Source of the DNA: Planctomycetota bacterium
GTDB taxonomy: Bacteria; Planctomycetota; UBA1135; UBA2386
Assembly: GCA_020851075.1 (NCBI GenBank)
Contig: JADZDL010000316.1
Coordinates: 1-64,000 of the forward strand
Direction: 5' to 3'
DNA length: 64,000 nt
Shown piece after piece: positions 53,041-62,069 of this stretch. Every line of letters starts with the position of its first letter. The first letter of the stretch is position 1. The notes beneath the pieces were generated by a model that worked only from the letters and a program-made list of their open reading frames with translations, did not search any database and had not been told where the DNA came from. The translations under genes and the position numbers were made by a program.

Positions 53041-55296
53041 CTACTTCGACTGGAACGACCCCTTGGCCTGCAGCATCTTGTCGCCGGCCTTCCAGCTCCA
53101 GACGAAGTTGATGACGCCCTTGGGCAGCGGTTCGAACGGGTAGAACACGACGACACCGGGGGCGGTCGCCGTGCGCGCGTTGCCGTCGTCGAGCATGATC
53201 GCGCCGTCGATCTTCTCACCCTTCGCCGTCGTCATCGAACACGTGAACGAGTGGCGGTCGGCGCCGATGCCCGAACCGAAGTGCACGGTGATCGGGAAGC
53301 CGACCTTCTTCTGCCCTTCGCGGCCGTTCTTCTTGAGCAGTTTCTCGACATCGGGCCCGAGGTCCGCGACGGCGACTTCGCCATCGAGGATCAGGCCGGT
53401 GTCGCGCGGGAACCACGTGTAGCCGGCGTTGGACGCCTTGGGGGCGCCAAGGCCGCTGACCGCGTTGATGACGAGGATGTCGCCGTCGAGATACATGCCG
53501 ACCGTGAGGATCGAGTTGTTGAGCAGCGCGTCGCGGTAGCCCGGCAAGCTGATCCACTTCTCGAACATCTTCTTCGCGCCGGCGAGGTTGACGCCCGTTT
53601 CGACGAGCGCCATTTCGGCGAACATGCTGCCGACGTAGCTGCCGCCGAGGTCGACGACTTCGGTATGCAATTGGGCGGGGCTGCGCTGGTCCTTGTTCTT
53701 CTTCAGGTACTCCGCGTGTTCCTTGCAGCGGGCCGAAAGGTTGGCGGACCAGGTCACCGGTGTTGCCTGGCGTTCCTTGCGCGCGGCGTTGTAGGCCTCG
53801 AGCCACTTGTCGACGCCCTTGCTGATCGCTTGCAGCGGCGGGGTGTTGTTCTGGATCGCCTTCAGCACGGGCGAAGCACCGGTCCAGAAGTCCTCCCACT
53901 CCTTGTCGAGTTGGGCGACCTTGGCCTCGTGCGCTTCGTCAAAGCGCTTTTCGAACTCGAGCGGCTGCTTGTTGCGCTCCTTCTTCATCTGCAACGCGAT
54001 CTGGTCAAAGTCGGCCAGCAGCTGCGGGTCGCGCCGCATCAGGTAGTCGCAGAACGACCACGCCTTGATGCGCTGCTCGTTGGTGAACGCCGCGGCATCG
54101 CAGAACGGCAGTTCGCGCGCGGGCACGCCACCGGTGCTCTTCCACGCCATCTCAAGGCTCAGGTTCTTCCAGATGTCGAAGTCCGGCGAGGTGTACTCAC
54201 GATCTTCTTCGCTCGCCGTGGTGCCTTCCTGCTTCTTCAGGTCGACCGCGAACAGGCGGTTGTTGTTGAAGATCATGCCCACGAACGTGTGGCCGATGCC
54301 TTCGACCAACGCGTCCGAGCCGAAGTGGGAGCACGCGCGCGAGACGTTGCGCACTTCGTTGTCAAACAGCACCTGCGGGCCACCGGTGTGGGCGATGTGC
54401 GTGTTGCCGATGCTGCACGTGCTCGTGTGTTCGAGGCGCCACTCGAGGTCCGGGACCTGGTTGGCCTTCAGGATCTGCTGGTAGGTCTCCTTGGCACTGA
54501 AGGACGCCGACGACGGCCACTGGTCGATGCCGTGCGGCCACGGGAACGCGACCTCGCAGACTTTGAGCGCGCGCTCGGACCACTTCAGGGCCTCGAGCAG
54601 GTTGTCTTCTTCCTCGGGGTCGCCGTGCAGCGTGAAGTGCTCCGAGCGCACCGTGATGTACTTGACCTGGGCGCGGTCCAGCGGCGGGCATTCGACGCCT
54701 TCGACGCGCTTTACCTCGTAGTCGATCTTGGACTGCTCCTCGACCGCCTTCTCGATCATCTTGCTGCGGTCAAACAGGATCTGTTCGAGGCCCGTGCCCG
54801 TGACGCCGCCGACTTCGTGATGTTCGAGCGCCTTCTGCGCCTGCTCGTCCTTCTCGACCCAGCGCAGCACCATCTTCCAGTGGTAGTTCGCCCGATCGGT
54901 GCGGTCGGCGCGGTTCCACTTCTCGGCCTGCATCTTGTGCTGGCTCGCGAGGTCCTTGCGCAGTGCCTCGTAGGCCTTGAACAGCGGGGCACCTTCGGCG
55001 CCGTTGCCGGTGTCCGCGGTCGGGTAGGGGTTCTTCGTGTCCGGGTTCCAGCTCGACCCGATCTTCACGTAGTGCATGCCCTTCCAGGCTTCGGCGTTGT
55101 CCGGGTCGTAGAGCTTGATGGTCTGCAGCCAGACGATCTTGGCCTGGCGCGGAAAGCCCTTGTCGAACGCCTTCTTCGCGAACGCATTGAGGACCTTGGC
55201 CTGGCGCTGGTTGAAGTCAGCTTCGTCGTTCTGGCCCGTAGCATGGGCGACGAGCGACAAGGCACACAGGGTCGAAAGGAACGAGCGGTACGTCAT
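53041..55296 (-). CDS. Secreted TPR / degenerate peptidase / CAP-domain protein
   Basis: The 751-residue protein has a signal peptide (MTYRSFLSTLCALSLVAHATGQ), then a TPR-like helix pair (residues ~30-80). A middle part (~210-400) recalls gluzincin peptidases, starting YITVRSEHFTLHG, with LVEGIGHTFV where HExxH would be expected. A C-terminal CAP/SCP-like domain follows (~560-700: WSANLSARCKEHAEYLKKN). The middle motif lacks the full zinc signature, so it is probably not a peptidase. Start is set by the signal peptide; the frame extends 19 codons upstream. Confidence 0.7.
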   Translation of the reverse strand: MTYRSFLSTLCALSLVAHATGQNDEADFNQRQAKVLNAFAKKAFDKGFPRQAKIVWLQTIKLYDPDNAEAWKGMHYVKIGSSWNPDTKNPYPTADTGNGAEGAPLFKAYEALRKDLASQHKMQAEKWNRADRTDRANYHWKMVLRWVEKDEQAQKALEHHEVGGVTGTGLEQILFDRSKMIEKAVEEQSKIDYEVKRVEGVECPPLDRAQVKYITVRSEHFTLHGDPEEEDNLLEALKWSERALKVCEVAFPWPHGIDQWPSSASFSAKETYQQILKANQVPDLEWRLEHTSTCSIGNTHIAHTGGPQVLFDNEVRNVSRACSHFGSDALVEGIGHTFVGMIFNNNRLFAVDLKKQEGTTASEEDREYTSPDFDIWKNLSLEMAWKSTGGVPARELPFCDAAAFTNEQRIKAWSFCDYLMRRDPQLLADFDQIALQMKKERNKQPLEFEKRFDEAHEAKVAQLDKEWEDFWTGASPVLKAIQNNTPPLQAISKGVDKWLEAYNAARKERQATPVTWSANLSARCKEHAEYLKKNKDQRSPAQLHTEVVDLGGSYVGSMFAEMALVETGVNLAGAKKMFEKWISLPGYRDALLNNSILTVGMYLDGDILVINAVSGLGAPKASNAGYTWFPRDTGLILDGEVAVADLGPDVEKLLKKNGREGQKKVGFPITVHFGSGIGADRHSFTCSMTTAKGEKIDGAIMLDDGNARTATAPGVVVFYPFEPLPKGVINFVWSWKAGDKMLQAKGSFQSK

Positions 55297-55504
55297 GTGG
55301 TCGCGGGATCCTGGAATCGGTGGAACGGGCAGTCTAGCGCCATCCGGCGCCACCTGCGACCCGCCTTTCGCCGGCCTCGAACTCCCGGCGCGGGCGGGCG
55401 GTTTCTACCTGGGCGGAAGTGCGGCCCTCATTCCGTTTGGTCCTCGCGGGCAGGCACGCCATACTGCTTCGCCCTCGCAGTCGATCCCGGCTGCTACGCA
55501 ACTG

Positions 55505-56596
55505 ATGAGCAAGGTCTACGATATCGGCATTCTCCCTGGCGACGGCATCGGCGAAGAAGTCGTCAACGAGGCCCAGAAGGTCCTCGATGCCATCCAGTCG
55601 GTCTACGGCTTCCAGACGAAGCGCGAGCCCCTGCCCTACGGCGCAGAGCACTTCCTGAAGACCGGCGAGACGATGCCCGACGCGGCGTTCGATCGCATCC
55701 GCCAGATGCACGCCGTGCTGTTCGGCGCGATCGGCGATCCGCGCATCGAGGTCGGCAAGCTCGAGTTCGCGATCATCGCGGGCATGCGGCACAAGCTCGA
55801 CCTCTACGTGAACCTGCGCCCGGTCAAGCTCTACCACGAGTCGCTGTGCCCGCTGAAGGGCAAGACGCCGAAGGACATCGACATCCTGTTCCTGCGCGAA
55901 AACACGGAAGACGCCTATTCGGGCGTGTTCGGTTTTGCGAAGAAGGGCACCGAACACGAGATTGCGCTGCAGGAGATGATCTTCACGCGGCGCTGCACCG
56001 AGCGCATCATCCGCCACGCCTTCGAACTGGCGAAGAAGCGCGGCCCGAAGCCCGGCAAGGACAAGCCGCAGGTGACCCTCATCGACAAGGCCAACGCCGT
56101 GCGCGCGCAGGATCTCTGGACGCGCACGTTCGCCGAAGTCGCGAAGGAATACCCGGGCATCGCGACCGACCACGCCTACATCGACGCGGCGTGCATGTGG
56201 ATGGTGAAGAACCCCGAGTGGTTCGACGTCGCCGTGACGACCAACCTGTTTGGCGACATCATCACCGACCTCGGCGCGATGTTGATCGGCGGCATGGGCA
56301 TCGCCGCTTCGGGCAACATCCACCCGGGCAAGGTGTCGATGTTTGAGGGCATTCACGGCTCGGCGCCCAAGTACAAGGGCACCGACAAGGCGAGCCCGCT
56401 GGCGACGATCCTCGCGATGGGCCTCATGCTCGACCACCTCGGCGAGAAGGAAGCCAGCGTCGAGCTCGAGGCGACCGTCGCCGAACTGATCCAGAGCGGC
56501 AAGATCCGCAGCCTCAAAGCCGGCGATCACAAGTGTTCGGAGCTCGGCTCCATGGTGCGCGACGCCGTGCTCGCGCGCGGCCGCAGCAAGCGCTGA
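55505..56596 (+). CDS. Isopropylmalate/isocitrate dehydrogenase-family protein
   Basis: The 363-residue protein begins [16 protein letters not shown] and has [23 protein letters not shown], the LIDKANAV segment, [19 protein letters not shown] and [16 protein letters not shown]. It is an NAD(P)-dependent beta-decarboxylating dehydrogenase. The RENTED segment is closer to isocitrate, homoisocitrate or tartrate enzymes than to classic LeuB (RELTGG), so I leave the substrate open. ATG 55505 lies 208 bases from the divergent start of the CAP-domain gene. Confidence 0.85.
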   Translation: MSKVYDIGILPGDGIGEEVVNEAQKVLDAIQSVYGFQTKREPLPYGAEHFLKTGETMPDAAFDRIRQMHAVLFGAIGDPRIEVGKLEFAIIAGMRHKLDLYVNLRPVKLYHESLCPLKGKTPKDIDILFLRENTEDAYSGVFGFAKKGTEHEIALQEMIFTRRCTERIIRHAFELAKKRGPKPGKDKPQVTLIDKANAVRAQDLWTRTFAEVAKEYPGIATDHAYIDAACMWMVKNPEWFDVAVTTNLFGDIITDLGAMLIGGMGIAASGNIHPGKVSMFEGIHGSAPKYKGTDKASPLATILAMGLMLDHLGEKEASVELEATVAELIQSGKIRSLKAGDHKCSELGSMVRDAVLARGRSKR

Positions 56597-56713
56597 GACC
56601 GGCCGCGCAGGCTGGCGGCGCGGGCTTGCGGTGCGGTGGAACGCGCGGTGCCATGGCGCTGCTGCGAAAGTGTGGCGAGCTCGGAAACGGCGCCCCACCC
56701 GGGCGCCTTACCC

Positions 56714-56721
56714 GCTACACT
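56714..56721 (+). promoter_or_regulatory. Candidate -10 element of the metalloprotease gene
   Basis: GCTACACT lies 48 bases before ATG 56770 and matches the GCTAnnCT pattern ahead of alr, truA and purA. Confidence 0.3.
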
Positions 56722-56769
56722 GGGGGGCCCCAGGGAATCGCCCAGCCTCCCCGTCGTCTCCACGAACTC

Positions 56770-58533
56770 ATGCTCTCCACAACCTGCCGCGCCTTGCTGC
56801 GCGCGATCCTGTTCGTTGCCCTTTCGATCCCTGCGTTGGCCCAGAAGGTGCCGCAGGCCGTCACTCTGACGGTGCACCAGGCGCCGCCGGCGCTGCTGCA
56901 GCAGTTCGACGTGATGGTCGGCACGGTGCAGGATCTGCAGGTGCCGAATGGCACGCCGGCCGCAGCCCAGATCGACGTTGTGTTTGCGGGCCAGCAGGTG
57001 CGCCTCGACCTCACGCAGTTTGATGTGCGCACGCCGGGCTTTCAGCTCCTCGAGCGCACCGCCAACGGCCTCGTGCCCGTGCCAACGCCCGCGTGCACCA
57101 CCTACCGCGGCGCGGTGGTGGGCGAGGCTGGCAGTGAAGTGGCGGCGAGCCTGCTGAACGGCTCGCTGCGGGCTTGGGTGAAGCGCGGTTCGGGGGATCT
57201 CTGGATCGTGCAGGCGGTGCGCGAAGTGCAGCCGACGGCAGGCCCTGCCGTGCACGTCGTCTACCTGAGTTCGGATAGCGCCAACCTCACGCAGCACTGT
57301 GGTGTGCCCGGCACCAACCAGGGTTTCGTGCCGTCGGTGATCGGGCAGGACGTCACCTATGCGTGCCAGCTGGCGATCGAAGCGGACTTCCCGTTCTTCC
57401 AGGCCAACGGCAGCAATACGACGGCGACCCAGAACGATGTGACCTCCGTCGTCAACGCCATGGACGTCATCTACCGGCGCGATGTGCAGGTTGCGCTGCA
57501 GATCAGCCAGATGATCGTCGACACGACGACCGACCCGTACACGACCAGTTCGCCGGGCACGCTGCTCACGCAGTTCCTCAGCTACTGGAACAACAACCAC
57601 GGCGGCATCGCGCGCGATATTGCGCACCTGTTCACGGGGCGCCCGATGGGGGCCGTGAGCGGTGGCACGATCGGCATCGCCTACGTGGGCGTCGTCTGCA
57701 ACCTCGGCAGCGCCTACGGCGTGTCGCAGTCGCGCTTCACGAACAACTTCAACTACCGGGTCGCGGTCTCGGCGCACGAGATCGGCCACAACTTCAACGC
57801 CGCGCACTGCGATTCGGCACCGCCCTGCAACATCATGTGTTCGGGCGTGGGCGGTTGCGGCAACAACCCGACTTCGTTCAGCGCCGGCGAACAGGCGCAG
57901 ATCATCGGCTTCCGCCAGGGCCTGAATTGCCTCGCGGTGCAGCAGACGACGCCGTTCATCAGCAGCGTCTCGATCGCGAGCCACCAGACCTTCCGCCCGG
58001 CCCAGGTGATCCTCACGGGCACGGGTTTTACGGGCACGACCTCGGCCACGGTTGGCGGGGTGCCGGTCACGTCGTCGATTGCCGTGCTCAGCGATACCCA
58101 GCTGCGGCTCACGCCGCCGAGTGGCCTGCCGCTCGGCTTCCAGCCGCTCACGGTCACCAACACCGCCGGCACGAGCAACGTCGCCGGCCTCTTCTACACG
58201 GCTTCCAACCCGTGCCTCATGAGCGTGCCGAGCGCGATCCTCGGCGGCAACACGCTGGTCTGGCAGTTCGGCGGTTGGAGCAATGACCCGGCGTTCCTGG
58301 TCGTGAGCCTGCAGAACACCACGTCGCTCTACCAGGGGCTGCCGCTGCTGAACGGCTACTCGATCCTCTGGATCGGTGGGCTCGACGCGCGCGGCATGGG
58401 CTCCTATTCGGTGCCGCTGCCGTCCGGCGTCTTGAACGGGTTGCGCGCCTACAGCCAGTTGATCGACTTCGATCCGGCGACCCTGCTCGTGCGCAGTGTT
58501 TCCTCGATCTCGTCGACCCTCGTGCTGCTCTGA
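56770..58533 (+). CDS. Secreted M12-type metalloprotease with IPT/TIG and shared C-terminal domain
   Basis: The 587-residue protein has a signal peptide (MLSTTCRALLRAILFVALSIPALAQ). Residues ~30-200 form a propeptide-like region. The catalytic domain has HEIGHNFNAAH (H336, E337, H340, H346), the metzincin zinc motif, and a Met-turn in CNIMCSG. An IPT/TIG Ig-like domain (~397-478, VILTGTGFTGTTSATVGG) follows. The last ~110 residues (NPCLMSVPSAILGGN to LVLL) match the C-terminal domain of the Kelch proteins. It is predicted to be an exported endopeptidase. Confidence 0.85.
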   Translation: MLSTTCRALLRAILFVALSIPALAQKVPQAVTLTVHQAPPALLQQFDVMVGTVQDLQVPNGTPAAAQIDVVFAGQQVRLDLTQFDVRTPGFQLLERTANGLVPVPTPACTTYRGAVVGEAGSEVAASLLNGSLRAWVKRGSGDLWIVQAVREVQPTAGPAVHVVYLSSDSANLTQHCGVPGTNQGFVPSVIGQDVTYACQLAIEADFPFFQANGSNTTATQNDVTSVVNAMDVIYRRDVQVALQISQMIVDTTTDPYTTSSPGTLLTQFLSYWNNNHGGIARDIAHLFTGRPMGAVSGGTIGIAYVGVVCNLGSAYGVSQSRFTNNFNYRVAVSAHEIGHNFNAAHCDSAPPCNIMCSGVGGCGNNPTSFSAGEQAQIIGFRQGLNCLAVQQTTPFISSVSIASHQTFRPAQVILTGTGFTGTTSATVGGVPVTSSIAVLSDTQLRLTPPSGLPLGFQPLTVTNTAGTSNVAGLFYTASNPCLMSVPSAILGGNTLVWQFGGWSNDPAFLVVSLQNTTSLYQGLPLLNGYSILWIGGLDARGMGSYSVPLPSGVLNGLRAYSQLIDFDPATLLVRSVSSISSTLVLL

Positions 58534-58944
58534 CACCGCGGCTCACGCGGGCGGCGGGTCGGTAGGAATGCGCCAGGTCGGGCGGCTGGTTGTGGCCGCC
58601 CGTTCCCGCACTTCGCTCGCGAAGTTCGCCGGGTGGGCGCCGGCCCGTGCATCCTGAGGTGGCGAACAGGGTTGGGATTCCGAGCCGATGGCTCGTGGTG
58701 GGCTAGGTGGTTCGCTTGGGTACGTCGGGTTGGGTGGGTTTGGCATGGTTTCCTTGGGGTTTTGGTGCAGAGAAGAAGTGCCCCATCCGGGGCAGGTTTT
58801 CTGGCCGCGTTGCACGACTTCGCTGCAAGGGACCAAACCGTTACGTGGGGGATTTGGCCAAGGGCCGTAGCAAGCGCCTATCGTTTCCGGATCGCGCCTT
58901 GTCACCCGAGGTGCGCACCCACAGCATTCCCCACTGGAGTAACC
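58534..58944 (+). other. 411-base intergenic region with several hairpins
   Basis: I see no gene here. GGGCGGC pairs with GCCGCCC (58577-58600 region), ACTTCGC with GCGAAGT near 58615, and GCCCC-ATCC-GGGGC at 58780-58793, followed by AGGTTTTCT. The last may be an attenuator or a terminator. A TATCGT box at 58879-58884 may be the -10 of the next gene. No known riboswitch is recognisable. Confidence 0.5.
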
Positions 58945-59889
58945 ATGAACATCCGTTTCACTTCCGCATTGCTCGCCCTCGCCCTGCCGGTCCTCGCTCA
59001 GGGAGACGCCGTCACCGCGCCCGAGAACCTCTTCTACAAGGCCTTCTACCTCGAGAAGGGCACCCGCGACTTCGTCGGTGCGATGGCTCTCTACGAGCAG
59101 TTCCTCGCCGTGGCTCCGACCCACAAGCTCGCCTCCGAAGCCGCGAAGCAGGAGTTTGCGCTGCTCGACAAGACGGGCAAGAACAAGGAGCGTGACGCGT
59201 TCCGCGTGAAGTACGAGAAGCTGCTCGGCAACGCAGTTGCCGTTGGCACCGGTGCCCCGGCTGGCGACGCTCCGGCCGGCGAGCGCGGTGAGCGCCCGGC
59301 GCGCGGCGAAGGTGGCGCGGAAGGGCGTGGCCCAGGGGCCGGTGGTCGCATGGACCCGGCGGCTCGCATCGCCGAGCTTGAGACGCAGATCGCGGCCGCC
59401 AAGGCCGAAGGCAACGAAGAGCAGGTGAAGACCCTGACCACGCGCCTGGAGCGCATGAAGCAGATGGCCGCCGGTGGTGGTCGCAACCAGGGTGGTCCCG
59501 GCCAGGGTGGCCCCGGTGGTGGTCGCATGGGCGGCATGCGCGCCCTGTTCGGCAACACCAAGCTCGCCGACATGCCTGCCGAAGAGCTCACCACGCTGAA
59601 GGAAAGCGTGACGGCGATGGAAGGGGTGCCCGAGATGATGAAGCAGGCCCTCTCCGAGGAGCAGGTGAAGACCTTCGAGACGAACCTCGAGTTGCTGAAG
59701 AAGGGTCTCACCGACAACAAGCTCGAAGACGCCCAGAAGGCGCTCGACGCGATGAAGGCCGTGATGCCGCAGCGCCGCCAGCGCGGCGGTGGTGGTGACG
59801 CCGGCGGTGGCGCGGGCGGCGGCGCCGGTGGTGGCCGCGGTGGCCGCGGCGGCAACAAGGGTGGTGGCGGTGGTGGCGGCGGCTTCTGA
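58945..59889 (+). CDS. Secreted Gly-rich protein with coiled-coil segments
   Basis: The 314-residue protein has a signal peptide (MNIRFTSALLALALPVLAQ) and a TPR-like first part (~20-90). A Gly/Ala/Glu-rich spacer follows, then helical stretches (RIAELETQIAAAKAEGNEEQ and LTTLKESVTAMEG). The C-terminus is a Gly/Arg-rich tail ending GGNKGGGGGGGGF. GGAG at 58936-58939 precedes the ATG. Function unknown. The tail suggests RNA or surface binding, but that is a guess. Confidence 0.7.
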   Translation: MNIRFTSALLALALPVLAQGDAVTAPENLFYKAFYLEKGTRDFVGAMALYEQFLAVAPTHKLASEAAKQEFALLDKTGKNKERDAFRVKYEKLLGNAVAVGTGAPAGDAPAGERGERPARGEGGAEGRGPGAGGRMDPAARIAELETQIAAAKAEGNEEQVKTLTTRLERMKQMAAGGGRNQGGPGQGGPGGGRMGGMRALFGNTKLADMPAEELTTLKESVTAMEGVPEMMKQALSEEQVKTFETNLELLKKGLTDNKLEDAQKALDAMKAVMPQRRQRGGGGDAGGGAGGGAGGGRGGRGGNKGGGGGGGGF

Positions 59890-59902
59890 GCTGACCGCGT
59901 AA

Positions 59903-59957
59903 GACGAGCATGCCCCCGCTCGTCGTGCGGCCGCGTGGATCCCCACGCGGCCGCACG
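59903..59957 (+). terminator. Double-hairpin terminator
   Basis: GACGAGC (59903-59909) pairs with GCTCGTC (59918-59924). Then CGTGCGGCCGCGTGG pairs with CCACGCGGCCGCACG over 15 perfect base pairs (59924-59957, loop ATCC), followed by CATTTCC. The two stems share C59924, so they may form in turn. It closes the Gly-rich protein gene. Confidence 0.7.
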
Positions 59958-60013
59958 CATTTCCGGTGTGCCCTTTCGCGCCGCCGAAGTCTCGGCCACA
60001 CTCTCGGGCCTCC

Positions 60014-61582
60014 ATGCGCAAGCTGCGATCGGACCCCGTTCGACTGGAGGTGTTCCATCACCTCACGAGTGCCTACTGCGAAGAGGCCGGCGTGCGTCTG
60101 CAGCGCAGCGCGGTCAGCCCCAACATCCGCGAGCGGGCGGACTTCTCGGTGGCGATGTTCGACGGCGCTGGTCGCCTCATCGCCCAGGCCGCGCACATTC
60201 CCGTGCACCTTGGCAGCGCCGGCGACGCGGTCGCGGCGGCGCGTGCGGCGATCGAGTTCCGGCCGGGCGACGTCGCGATCCTCAACGACCCGTACGCGGG
60301 CGGCACGCACCTGCCGGACGTCACGATGGTGCGGCCGGTGTTTGGGCGCGATCGCCGGCGGCCGGATTGGTTCCTCGTCAATCGTGCGCACCACGCCGAT
60401 ATCGGTGGTAGCACGCCGGGCTCGATGGGCATCGCCGCGGACCTCTATGCCGAAGGTCTCGTGCTGCCGCCCGTGTTGCTGCGCGCTGGCGGCAAGCTGC
60501 AGCAGGACCTGTTGCGCCTGTTTGCCAAGAACGTGCGCGGCAGCGAAGAGCGGCTGCTGGACCTGCGCGCGCAGGAAGCGAGCCTGCACCAGCTCGAGCA
60601 ACGGCTGCAGGGTTACGTGGCCGAAGTCGGCAGCGCGACGGTTCAGCAACTCACTGACGACCTGCTCGACTCCACGGAGCGCGCTGGGCGCGCGGCCCTG
60701 CGGCGCCTTGTGCGCGGCGTGTTCACCGCTGCGGACCACCTCGAAGACGATGGTTTTGGCAGCGGCCCGATCCCGATCGTGTTATCGCTGCGCACGGGCG
60801 GTCGTCGCCTCGTCTTCGATTGGTCGGCCACCGGGGCGCAGGTGAAGGGTGGCGTACACTGCAACCGCAGCGTCGTGATGGCGGCGTGTGTGTATGCGCT
60901 GCGGTGTCTGTGCCCGGATCGGTTGCCGACCAACGAGGGCCTGTTCCGGCTCCTGTCGGTGCAGACCAGGCTCGGCACGCTCGTGGATCCGCGGCCACCG
61001 GCGCCCGTCGCGGGGGGCAATGTCGAGACGAGCCAGCGACTCGTCGACGTCGTCTTCGCCGCTTTGCAGCAAGCGTTGCCCGGGGTCGTGCCGGCGGCTT
61101 CGGCGGGAACGATGAGCAATCTGTCGTTTGGCGGCCAACGTGAGGATGGGTCGGAGTTTGCGAGTTACGAGACGTTGCCCGGGGGGGCCGGCGCGGCACC
61201 CGGCGTCGCGGGGCAGGCGGCCATCCAGACGCACATGACCAATACGCGCAACACGCCGATCGAAGAGCTGGAGAGCCGCTACCCGGTGCGCGTGCGCGCG
61301 TTGTCGGTGCGGCGCGGCAGCGGTGGTGCGGGTGCCCAGCGCGGCGGCGACGGTCTGCAGAAGTGCCTCGAAGCGCTGGTGCCGCTGCGCGTGTCGTTCC
61401 TCGGCGAACGCCATCGCAGTGGTCCCCCGGGCGCTTGCGGTGGCAAGGACGGGGCCCCAGGTCGCCTGTGGCGCATCACGCCAGGTTCGCGGCAGCGTTT
61501 GCCCGCGAAGTGTTCGTTTGTGCTCCATCCTCTGGAGCGGGTGCTCGTCGAAACCCCCGGTGGAGGTGGTCATGGTCGCTAG
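60014..61582 (+). CDS. hyuB: Hydantoinase B / oxoprolinase-family protein
   Basis: The 522-residue protein matches HyuB: EVFHHLTSAYCEEAGVRLQRSA, GRLIAQAAHIPVHLG, GDVAILNDPYAGGTHLPDVTMV, NRAHHADIGGSTPGSM and THMTNTRNTPIEELESRYPV. This subunit acts with HyuA in ATP-dependent opening of 5-oxoproline or hydantoin rings. HyuA is not in the window. The ATG at 60014 fits the family start. It overlaps the following lipoprotein gene by eleven bases. Confidence 0.9.
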   Translation: MRKLRSDPVRLEVFHHLTSAYCEEAGVRLQRSAVSPNIRERADFSVAMFDGAGRLIAQAAHIPVHLGSAGDAVAAARAAIEFRPGDVAILNDPYAGGTHLPDVTMVRPVFGRDRRRPDWFLVNRAHHADIGGSTPGSMGIAADLYAEGLVLPPVLLRAGGKLQQDLLRLFAKNVRGSEERLLDLRAQEASLHQLEQRLQGYVAEVGSATVQQLTDDLLDSTERAGRAALRRLVRGVFTAADHLEDDGFGSGPIPIVLSLRTGGRRLVFDWSATGAQVKGGVHCNRSVVMAACVYALRCLCPDRLPTNEGLFRLLSVQTRLGTLVDPRPPAPVAGGNVETSQRLVDVVFAALQQALPGVVPAASAGTMSNLSFGGQREDGSEFASYETLPGGAGAAPGVAGQAAIQTHMTNTRNTPIEELESRYPVRVRALSVRRGSGGAGAQRGGDGLQKCLEALVPLRVSFLGERHRSGPPGACGGKDGAPGRLWRITPGSRQRLPAKCSFVLHPLERVLVETPGGGGHGR

Positions 61583-62069
61583 CCAGAATCGTCAGCCAAG
61601 TCGTCATTCGGGTCGCCCTTCGAGCCGCCGTCCGGGCCGCCCTCGGTGGTTGGTCATGGCCCTCGTTCTCGTCGCGGGCTGTGCCACCGTGCCCTACGCG
61701 CCATGCCCCGTCGAACTCGGCGCGCCGTTGCCCGACGATGCGTTCGCGGTGTGCAAACGGGTGCTGGGGCGTCGTTTTGGTGGGGTAACCCTCGCCGACG
61801 AAGCGGCCTTCCTGCTGCAATCGGGCTGGGTGCCCGTCGCCGAACAGCCCGGCGAACGCCGCGCGTCGGTGTTCTGCGAAGGCGGGGAACTCATGGTCCT
61901 CGTCGAATCGCGCTGGCTCAGCGAACCCGTGATCGGCCTGCCCGCCTGGAGTGCCGTGCGCGCGGATCCGGCGGCCGAACGCGAACTGGCGGCAGTGCTG
62001 CGTGCCGAGCTGTTGCCGGAGGCCAAGGTCTCGGGCAACAATGTGGCGGTCACGCCGACGGGCCGCTGA
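61572..62069 (+). CDS. Small lipoprotein of unknown function
   Basis: The 165-residue protein has a basic start, a hydrophobic stretch (WLVMALVLVAGC) and a lipobox with the acylated Cys in VAGCATV. The mature part is ~120 residues with no family I recognise. GGAGG at 61562-61566 precedes the ATG. The 3' half is covered antisense by the gene on the other strand. Confidence 0.7.
   Translation: MVASQNRQPSRHSGRPSSRRPGRPRWLVMALVLVAGCATVPYAPCPVELGAPLPDDAFAVCKRVLGRRFGGVTLADEAAFLLQSGWVPVAEQPGERRASVFCEGGELMVLVESRWLSEPVIGLPAWSAVRADPAAERELAAVLRAELLPEAKVSGNNVAVTPTGR

Noticed and set aside
53251-56346. 1031-codon open frame on the + strand
   Set aside because: It runs antisense through the CAP-domain protein and into the dehydrogenase gene in another frame. 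Its composition is Arg/Val/Leu-rich shadow sequence of high-GC codons.
56527-58536. 669-codon open frame on the - strand
   Set aside because: It is antisense to the metalloprotease gene, which has a signal peptide and a catalytic motif.
58741-58760. TGGCATGG...TTGG as a sigma-54 promoter
   Set aside because: Spacing between the GG and the downstream element is wrong and the GC of the -12 element is missing.
58543-60021. 492-codon open frame on the - strand
   Set aside because: Repetitive Ala/Thr-rich product caused by reading the Gly-rich gene backwards.
61178-61186. Seven-G run in hyuB as another slippage site
   Set aside because: No SD-like motif or immediate out-of-frame stop comparable to dnaX; the reading frame is simply GGG GGG-rich.
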